The translations under genes and the position numbers were made by a program. DNA of 64,000 nt from Adiantum capillus-veneris (lineage: Eukaryota > Streptophyta > Polypodiopsida > Polypodiales > Pteridaceae), in the NCBI GenBank assembly GCA_014529385.2, contig CM043970.1, positions 68,594,567 to 68,658,566 on the forward strand. The letters run 5' to 3'. How positions within the stretch are numbered: the stretch's first letter is position 1; each line of letters opens with the position of its first letter. Below the pieces are notes generated by a model that was not told where the DNA came from, did not search any database, and worked only from the letters and a program-made list of their open reading frames with translations. Below are positions 53,366-64,000 of the stretch, one piece after another.

Positions 53366-54267
53366 ATGGAGAGCCAACGCCAAATGTCTGGATATCCTCT
53401 TTTCTTTGGAGAGCCTGGAGAGGTGCAGAATTATTTTTAGCAAATTTCAAGATGTCTTGCCGTATCAAGAGGATAGTAACCGATCAAGAACGTGTAGAAA
53501 TGTTTGAGGTGGTCCTTAGGAAAGATGCTAGTACTTGGTTTGACTCTTTTCCTGAGGATATTAAGGGGAATTACACAGAAGTTTTGAATCGTTTTAAGAG
53601 ATACTTCTTTGATCCCCAAAACACTCAAAAACTATGGCAAGACATTGTTTCTCATAAGCAAAAAGACTTAGATGACTACTACTTGTACAAGCAAGAGTTT
53701 CTACGTCTTTGGGCTCTATGGATACGAAATGTTGCTAACCCTGGTGATGGTGCATAATTTTTAAAGAAGGAGAGGTTCATAGCCGGACTCTTTCCTGACC
53801 TTAAGGTAAAAGTTGAGGCGGGTGCACCTGCTACTTTTGATGCAGCGGAAACTAGGGCTGCTGAGAAGTATAGGAAACTCAAGTGCTTAAGGGGAGAGGT
53901 TCCAATAGAAGGTCTTAGACCCAAAGGTAAGTCACAAGCATCAACATCTAGGGTGCTTCCTGAGGTAACGACTGAAGTGATTGAGAAGTTAAATGAATCT
54001 TTAAGCAGCCTGTCAATTCACCTTGCACAAGCTGTAGGTCCAAAGGGACAAGCAAAGAAGTCAGAAGAGAGAGAGCCACGAACTAGGAGAGTCTTGCAAT
54101 GTTGGAATTGCGGTGAGTCTGGACATGGGATGTATAATTTTCCTTGGCCTCGTGGGGAGCCAGGGAGACCTAACTTGAATTACCCAGTGATGAATGCAGG
54201 TGAAGGAACTAGTCAGTAACCACGGCTTATACAAAGGACAAATGGAGCAAGATCACCTCCACAAGGA
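53366..54267 (+). pseudogene. Gypsy-2 gag
   Basis: Probable start ATG 53366 (MESQRQMSGYPLFFGEPGEV QNYF), then a frame change at a T5 run (53432-53436) into the main frame, which reads CRIKRIVTDQERVEMFEVVL, STWFDSFPEDIKGNYTEVLN RFKRYFFDPQN (retrotransposon gag core) and RLWALWIRNVANPGDG. TAA at 53755, then FIAGLFPDLKVKVEAGAPAT. A second TAA lies at 54217. Zinc knuckle CWNCGESGHGMYN is followed by Phe where the fourth ligand Cys should be. The T5 site could be a mutation or, less likely, a programmed shift. Confidence 0.82.
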
Positions 54268-57200
54268 GTGGAAGGAGTTCCACCTTTGCCAGACCCAAAC
54301 GTGCATGTGGTAGAGGTGAAAAATTCAAGAGAGGTTGATATGGAAGCAAATGGCATTAAGCGTGGCCGAGGGAAAGGTAAGGAGAAAGAAGGAGTTACAT
54401 CACAAAGTGACCATGGACGAGAAAAGAAGGCGAAGGAGACCAAGGAGTCTAAGAGGACTCGACCTCGTATCAACCTCCAAGACTTCCCTCTTGGACATGG
54501 AATGGCTCCATACAACCTGTTGGAAGACATGAGAGGTAAGGGTCCTGATATCTCATGGCCTCAATTTCTTGCATTATGTCCACAAGTTAGGAGGGATTTA
54601 ACAAGGGCAATGAGCACTAGGAGAGAGGTGAAAGAGAGTGTGCCTGTTGTAAAAATTGCACAAGCTGAAATGAATGAGGACATTACACCTGTGCTTGATT
54701 GTTACATAAAAGGGATATTGGTTAGGAAAGGTCTAGTGGATGGGGGTGCACAAATTTGCATCATGACAGAGGGACTCATGCAAAAACTAGGCATGCACAT
54801 CCATGAGACACCTGAAATTAAGGTCAAGATGGCAAACAATAGCAAGGCTAGGTGCGTAGGCATTTGTAAAAATGTTTTTGTGGAGGCCTTTGGCATTAAG
54901 AAGGCAGTGGATTTCTATGTCATGTCTACCAAAGGAAATGGTTACCCATTTATCCTAGGGAGACCATGGCTAATGAAAATGCAAGCTTTGCAGGATTGGG
55001 AGAGTGGAAAGCTAATTTGCAGGAACGACAATCATAAGAAGGTTGTCTTTGACATGAAGGAGCGACGCCAAGAGGATCTCCATGAAGAATCATCTCAAAG
55101 TGAGACAGAAGAAGGTTGGACCGATAGCTCTTCAAAAGAAGAAAGTAGCGGCAGCATTACTGAAGAGGAGTCTTCCATCGAAGTCATGGGGGTAAGGTTT
55201 AAGCCAAGCAACCAAGAGACCTCTTGTCAAGGCTTGGAGGAGGTAGGTCCTCAAGAGAACGAAGGTGTTCAAGATGAAGGGATGCTGGAAGGTATGCTAT
55301 CAACAGCACTTACAAAGGATGAAAGAGAGGAGTTCAAATGTGTGCTAAGGAAGTTTCCTAGGCTTTTTGCTAAAGACTACACCAACGTGCGTGGGGTAGA
55401 TGTTGTTCAACACAAGATTGAGTTAAAGCTTGAGGCCACACCTAAAGCTCAGAAGCTACTAAGGCTAGGAGTTATAAAGGAGAAGGCTCTACTCAAGGAG
55501 GTAAGAAAGCTTCTAGCAGCAGGTTTCATTTATCCAATGGAGAATTCAGAGTGGGTCTCTCCTGTTGTTGTCACTCCTAAGAAAAATGGCAAGTGGAGGG
55601 TGTGTGTGGATTACCGTCCCCTCAATGAGGCAACAAAAAGAGATAACTTTCCCCTCCCATTCTAGGATGAGATACTAAATGAGGTAGCTGGTCATGAGAA
55701 GTACACTGTGTGCGATGGTTACTCAGGTTACTTTCAAATAGGGATTGCATTGGAGGATCAATTGAAAACAACCTTTATCACTCCTTGGGGTTGTTATGCT
55801 TTTAGAGTCATGCCATTTGGTCTGACAAATGCTCCTGCAACATTTCAATGTTTCATGAATATGGTGTTTCAAGCATTCTTTGGAAAGTCAATTAGGGTGT
55901 TCATTGATGATTTCTGTATTTATAGCTCAAAATCATTGCATCTACAAAGGGTAGAAGAAGGTTTAAAGAATCTCTACGACATGGGAGGTCAACTCAACCC
56001 CGACAAGTGCCATATAAGTGAGGATGAAGTAATCTTGCTTGGTCATAAAGTTTCTTACAAAGGCATTGAAGTGGATCCTTCAAAGGCAAAGGCTCTTATT
56101 GAGCTACCATCACCCAAGAGTCTTAAGGAGGTCATCTCATTCATTCAAAAGGTGAAGTATATGTCACGCTTCATTCACTTAGCCTCGGACCTACTTCACC
56201 CTTTGCAAAAGTTGACACAACAAGTAGAATTTGCATGGTCTGATGAGCTTGAAGAGTACTTTTGTAACATTAAAGCCATTTTGTCCGAGCTACCAACACT
56301 CATGCCTCCTTGTTGGGAGTACACATTCTTTGTTAGCTCTAGTGCTGGGAAAGAAACAATTGGTGCAGTTTTGTTACAACAAGATCCCTATAGTACCAGG
56401 ATGCGGTCCATCTACTTTGCTAGTAGGGTCATGAATTCTTTAGAGAGAGGGTACACGGAGGCAGAACTCATGATGCTTTCTCTCATGTTTGCGATAAGGA
56501 AGTTTAGATCCTACTTGCTCCCAAAACCTTTTGTAATCCTCACCGCAGAGAATTTGTTCCCTTGGGTGTCATCTCAAATGAATCTTAGTACTAGGATCTC
56601 AAAGTGGATTATGGAGTTGCAAGAGTTTCAATACTCTTTCAAGGTAGAAGATAGTGTGCGTGCACAATTGGCAGGGATTCTCACTTATAGGGTGCATGAA
56701 AAGGAGATTAAGGTGCTTGAAGTAAAGACCCTACCATTGCCACCACCAAAAAGTATTCCTAATGCTTTTACCTTGTTCTTTGATGGAGCTTTTCGTCGAG
56801 CCACAGGAAAAGCAGGGGGAGGGCTAGTGTTGCTCAACCCAAGTGGAGAGGTGGTCATGAAAGAGAAGTTCAATCTACCAAGTTCAGCTAGCAACAATGA
56901 AGCAGAATATGACACTCTACTTCATGGTTTGAAGATGTGCATTGGCCAAGGGATACAACGTCTCATGGTAAAAGGAGATGCACTTCTCATTGTTAAACAG
57001 ATATTAGGCATTTGGGCATGCAAGAATGAAAGATTAAGGACAAAAGTTCATGCCATTCGTAGGCTATTTAATCAATTTGAGGAGGTGCAATTATATCATA
57101 TTCCTAGGAAACAAAATGAAGATGCTGATTTACTTGCACAACAAGTCATTGCATGTGTAAAGAAAGAAGTGCAGGTCATCATGGTGGCGGCTGCTGTGAA

Positions 57201-58599
57201 GCAACCAAGGTACCAGGGATTGGAGTTTCCACCAGACTTCACAAAAGCTCAGAAGAGGAGACTCATGAAGAAGGCAAGCATGTATCTCTTCCTAGAAGGC
57301 TCCCTCTATCAAAGAGGGAAGGATAAAGTGTGCAGAAGAGTACCAACTATCACGGAAATTCCAGCCATTCTAAAAGGTTTGCATGAAGAGGCATGTGGTG
57401 ATCATTTTTCCCAAGAATTAACTGTGAAGAAGATTTTGCTTGCGGGGTATGTTTGGCCAAGTCTACATGTGGATGTCCAACATTGGTGTAAAAGTTGTCA
57501 CAATTGTCAGGTAAATGGGAATAGAAGATTGATTTATGGTCCAAGGCAAATCGTGCTTGCAAATGAACCCTTTGAAAAGTGGGGCATTGATGCTATGGGT
57601 CCTCTGCCTAGGACAAAAAATGGTAAACTCTACATTCTAGTGGCTGTAGACTATATGACTAGGTGGGTGGAAGCACAAAGTGTGGCAAAGGTAAATGAGA
57701 GGACAGTGAGCAAATTCGTCTACACTCACATTTGTTGTAGATTTGGCACACCTTTGGATATTGTTTCGGATGATGGTTTAGGGTTTAGAAAGGGATTTCT
57801 CACAGAAGTCTGTGAAGAACTTCGCATTCTACATCGTCACAGTACACCCTACTATCCCCAATCAAATGGTTTGGTAGAAAAAGCTAATGGTGTCATTGCA
57901 GGCATCATTAGAAAGATGGTGAAAAACAAGACAAAGTTGTGGGATGACTTCTTGGATGGTGCCTTGTGGGCATATCGAACCACATATAGGGAAGCCACGG
58001 AGTTCACACCATTTCACTTGGTCTATGGTCAAGAGGCTTTGCAGCCTATCGAGCTCAACATTCCAACAATGCGACTTCATGGCAAAGGAGCACAAGATGA
58101 TCAAGAGGTATGGATGGATCGACTTCTTACCTTAGCTGAGCTTGAGTGGAAAAGAGAAGCAGCATACGAGTGCTATAAGAGGAAAGCCACACAGACAAAG
58201 GAGAAGCTTGACAAGAAACTGAAGGACAAAGGCATCAATGAAGGAGATCTTGTGCTAAGGTATGACAATCGACTCGATAATCGTTTTGATGCCAAATTTG
58301 AAACAAGATGGCAGGGGCCATACATAGTCAAGAAGGCTTTCAATTCAAGTTACTATCAACTTATGGACTTGAATGGGAAAGAGCACTCCAGGAAGGTAAA
58401 CGGGTATCGCTTGAAACCTTACTTGAGTCGCCTTCTACCAAAGGATCTACCAGAGCAAAAGGCAACTATCTCATGTAAGTATTGTTCCATGAAGCATGAG
58501 TGTAACACGAACCAAAATTCCAAGGGGCCAAACAATAAAGATCTTGTCAAGGACTCTGAAGCACTCTCTTTGGAAAAGATTCTTTATGATGGTACATGA
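54268..58599 (+). pseudogene. Gypsy-2 pol (PR-RT-RH-aRH-IN) with one in-frame stop
   Basis: Same frame as gag. Protease: LVDGGAQICIMTEGLMQKLG (54730-54790, D-G-G-A type) and YPFILGRPWLMKMQALQDWE. RT: KWRVCVDYRPLNEATKRDNF PLPF, TAG at 55663 (probably Gln), then VCDGYSGYFQIGI, VMPFGLTNAPATFQCFMN and VFIDDFCIYS with catalytic IDD. First RNase H (56290-56690) has VSSSAGKETIGAVL, lacking the catalytic Asp. Second RNase H (56760-57150): LFFDGAFRRATGKAGGGLVL, SASNNEAEYDTLLHGLKMCI, MVKGDALLIVKQILGIWACK, RKQNEDADLLAQQ, all four acids present. Integrase: H/H-C/C finger with CKSCHNCQ, then Asp in WGIDAMGPL, Asp in IVSDDGLGF, Glu in NGLVEKANG, and GPYIVKKAFNSSYYQLMDLN. The tail has an extra Cys-rich stretch (ISCKYCSMKHEC) of unknown role. 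Confidence 0.92.
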
Positions 58600-58627
58600 A
58601 TAAACCATCATCCTGGGGGAGGGCTAA

Positions 58628-61653
<3,026 letters not shown>

Positions 61654-61681
61654 TAATTTGCCCATCCCCTAGCCTGCTAGA

Positions 61682-64000
61682 TCATTCATGATGAGCAGCA
61701 GCAAAGAGCGATATGAGACTCGCCGCATCACAGGACTCCTCATCCTTCACCAACATTGCTTGCTCCACAGACCGTTCATCTTGCTCCACCATCATCAATC
61801 TAGCATGATACAATTTAAGACGCAATCCATTTACCCTTGACTTATGTAGAACACCATCCAGGTTAGCCAGCTGATATGTGCCATTTGGAAAACACTCCAC
61901 TACCTTGAAAGGGCCTTCCCACTTAATTTGAAACTTCTTTTGGAAGGTGTTGTCGAGCTTACTGTTGTAGCGCAAAACCAAGTCATGCTTCTTCATACCC
62001 TTACTTTTGACCTTTTCATTTATCTTTGCTAAAGCCCTATCTTGCATCTGCCCATAATGTTCCAATGCACTCATCCTATCCAGCTGAACCTCTTGTAGCT
62101 GTAAGAGCCTCTCTTCGAATGCATCACTAGGTGGCCCAAGCAACTTCTCTAACATCTTGACCGCAGGCAACTCTACTTCCACAGGCAATAGTGCTTCTTT
62201 TCCATACACCAAATGAAATGGAGTAAACCCTGTACTTGTCTTCACCGAAGTACGGTAAGCCCATAATGCACTAGGCAATTCCAAATCCCAATTCTTTCCT
62301 TGGTGCTCTGTCACTTTTGAAAGAATCTGTACCAACTCACCATTGAATCTTTCATTTAAGCCATTACACTGTGGGTAATAAGGAGTGGTATGCTGGTGCC
62401 TAATCTTCATCTTTGCACATAAAAAATCTAGCAGTTTAGCTCTAAAGCCAGGCCCCTTATCTGAAAGTAGCTCCAGTGGCACCCCAAACTTGCAACATAT
62501 TTCATCATACACAAATTTTGCCACATCCTTTGCAGTGATCTGTTTTACAGCTATAGCCTTTGCCCATCTAGAAAGATAGTCCACTGCCGCCAATATATAG
62601 CTTTTGCCCCTGCTTGTGATAGGTAATGGGCCTATTGCATCAATCCCCCACTTTTCAAACACATCAAACGCCATAATGGTTTTTCGTAGCTCTAGCTTCA
62701 ACACTCTCTTCCCAAATGCTTGACACCTATTGCAAGACCTACACCAATGGTGAACATCCTTGTGCAAACTAGGCCATACATACCCCTCTTGCAAAATCTT
62801 ATGCAAGGTGATCTTTAGAGAAAAATGGCCACCACATGCACCTTCATGATTCTCTTCCAACACTCTGTAAATCTCCTCCCGCCAAGGTACACGTCTCAAC
62901 ACGAGATCAGCCCCTTTCATGTATAAGACATCACCAATCAATTTGTACATGTATGCTCTACGCACAAAGCCATACTTCTTAGACTTCTGAATCTCCTTTG
63001 GAATGATTCCTGTTAGCAAAAACTCCTCTTGTTGATCCAAACTTTCCCGGCCATGATAAAGAGGTAAAGTGGTCCTCAACACAAATAGCTCCCCAATCAT
63101 GCCTTGAGCTGCTTCATGTGCCTCTCCATTTAGAGCACGTTCAATGTGTCTGATGATCCATGCTTCGAACTTTTTTAACAGGCCTTTAATTCTGAAGCAC
63201 ATTTCCTTCAATGAGGTGTTCTTGCTCTTCCACACACCCAGCACTTGTTTCACCATTAACAAGGCATCAGCTTTTATGCTCAACCTTTGAACCCCATGCT
63301 TCAAACAAATGTGTAATCCGGCTTCCAGAGTAGCATATTCAGCCTCATTGTTACTATGAGCATCCAATTTGAACCCTCTCTTGCATACTAGCTTCCCCTC
63401 TGGATCATAAAGTGCTATACCCCCTGAAGCCGCATCATGGCTCTTTCTATATGAACCATCAAAGAAAAACACATGTGCATTGCTGATCTGTGGCACTTCT
63501 TCAACTACCTTTCTCACCACCTCTTCCTTAATAATAAGGGGATTCTCCTTGTAGGTCAACAAATCAGCTAGGGTAGCCCTTGTACTATCTTCCACTAGAA
63601 AAGAGAACTCAAATTCTTGCAGCTCAATTACCCATTTCTTGACTACATTTGACGTGTTAGTGCCATTAATTAACTGTGGCAAAAAGGCATAACTCGTCAA
63701 GAAAACAAAAGGCCGTGGTAGGAAGTAATGACGAAATTGTCGACAAGCAAATATTACACTGGCCATCACTAGCTCTACTTCCGAGAACTTTCTCTCCGCT
63801 ACCAACTTCACTCGGCTTGAACAATACACTGGCCTCATATAATGGCTGCCCTTCCCCTTTTGCAATAGCATGGATCCAATGGCATCATCCCCTACTGAGG
63901 GATTTACATAAAAAACTTTCTCCCAATCAGGAGCCTGCATGGCTGACAAACCCCCTAACACCTCTTTCACCTCTTGAAACACTTCTTCACACTTGTCATC
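61682..64000 (-). CDS. Gypsy-3 pol C-terminal part: RNase H, second RNase H, integrase (766+ codons)
   Basis: Uninterrupted minus-strand frame entering from the right edge, stop TGA at 61684-61682. The frame stays open to 64000, so the true start is outside. RT-linked RNase H (63930-63550): VFYVNPSVGDDAIGSMLLQK, lacking the catalytic Asp of the DAS motif. Second RNase H (63470-63090): HVFFFDGSYRKSHDAASGGI, DAHSNNEAEYATLEAGLHIC, SIKADALLMVKQVLGVWKSK, but NGEAHEAAQ where the fourth acid (ADxLA) is expected, so His replaces Asp. Integrase (62880-61900): HEGACGGHFS and CRSCNRCQ finger, Asp in WGIDAIGPL, Asp in LLSDKGPGF, Glu in NGLNERFNG, then GPFKVVECFPNGTYQLANLD. Tat-type, clearly diverged from Gypsy-2. 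The intact frame over 2.3 kb suggests a young or recently active copy. Confidence 0.92.
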   Translation of the reverse strand, partial: DDKCEEVFQEVKEVLGGLSAMQAPDWEKVFYVNPSVGDDAIGSMLLQKGKGSHYMRPVYCSSRVKLVAERKFSEVELVMASVIFACRQFRHYFLPRPFVFLTSYAFLPQLINGTNTSNVVKKWVIELQEFEFSFLVEDSTRATLADLLTYKENPLIIKEEVVRKVVEEVPQISNAHVFFFDGSYRKSHDAASGGIALYDPEGKLVCKRGFKLDAHSNNEAEYATLEAGLHICLKHGVQRLSIKADALLMVKQVLGVWKSKNTSLKEMCFRIKGLLKKFEAWIIRHIERALNGEAHEAAQGMIGELFVLRTTLPLYHGRESLDQQEEFLLTGIIPKEIQKSKKYGFVRRAYMYKLIGDVLYMKGADLVLRRVPWREEIYRVLEENHEGACGGHFSLKITLHKILQEGYVWPSLHKDVHHWCRSCNRCQAFGKRVLKLELRKTIMAFDVFEKWGIDAIGPLPITSRGKSYILAAVDYLSRWAKAIAVKQITAKDVAKFVYDEICCKFGVPLELLSDKGPGFRAKLLDFLCAKMKIRHQHTTPYYPQCNGLNERFNGELVQILSKVTEHQGKNWDLELPSALWAYRTSVKTSTGFTPFHLVYGKEALLPVEVELPAVKMLEKLLGPPSDAFEERLLQLQEVQLDRMSALEHYGQMQDRALAKINEKVKSKGMKKHDLVLRYNSKLDNTFQKKFQIKWEGPFKVVECFPNGTYQLANLDGVLHKSRVNGLRLKLYHARLMMVEQDERSVEQAMLVKDEESCDAASLISLFAAAHHE

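Noticed and set aside
58440-58599. Envelope-like gene after Gypsy-2 or Gypsy-3 integrase
   Set aside because: Only a short tail follows integrase; no membrane protein features before the LTR in either element.

Overview
The window is a piece of a large, repeat-choked land-plant genome. Almost everything in it is LTR retrotransposon sequence: Ty1/copia elements with initiator-Met-tRNA primer sites, chromodomain-bearing Ty3/gypsy chromoviruses, and Tat-type Ty3/gypsy elements with two RNase H domains. Only one intact host gene is evident, a short GC-rich intronless dirigent-family gene at 44346-44864 on the minus strand. The plant lineage cannot be fixed from the sequence. There is no sign of a bacterial or organellar origin.

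Layout, left to right. 1-3223: decayed Ty3/gypsy pol (Gypsy-1, plus). 3224-12647: an LTR of the chromovirus-2 family, split by a complete copia element (Copia-1, 3341-10842, 5-bp target duplication CCTAA). Copia-1 carries in its 5' leader a fragment of a Tat-like element with two small ORFs. 12717-42785: chromovirus CHR-1 (plus), reduced to scattered RT, RNase H, integrase and chromodomain pieces and filled with younger insertions: a minus-strand LTR (14047-14874), an unclassified element (15225-18147), non-autonomous copia Copia-3 (18563-24753) with Copia-4 nested in it (21103-24303), and chromovirus CHR-2 (minus, 26281-40571), which itself holds chromovirus CHR-3 (plus, 33198-39684). The nest can be unpicked because target duplications and interrupted sequences match across most insertions.

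42786-47963 is the only stretch not dominated by LTR elements: a possible LINE remnant, the dirigent gene, an unrecognised 171-codon ORF, and a tandemly duplicated, broken gene encoding Cys/His-rich LPGC repeats. 47964-50634 is the 3' half of a second Copia-1-family element (Copia-2, minus). 50635-61122 is a fairly young Tat-type element (Gypsy-2, plus) with long LTRs, two small leader ORFs, gag and a pol containing RT, a degenerate RNase H, a second RNase H and integrase. 61123-64000 is the 3' part of another Tat-type element (Gypsy-3, minus) running off the right edge.

The most unusual feature is a family of paired ORFs of about 70 codons in the leaders of two Tat-related elements (5165-5592 and 52829-53281). 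All four proteins share one motif, so each pair is an old duplication; the order of the two types is reversed between the elements; and codon changes between matching ORFs look mostly synonymous. I do not recognise the protein. Other notable items are a tandem array of four ~182-bp hairpin units, a conserved stem-loop before the polypurine tract shared by coding and non-coding copia elements, and a hairpin extension at one end of Copia-4.
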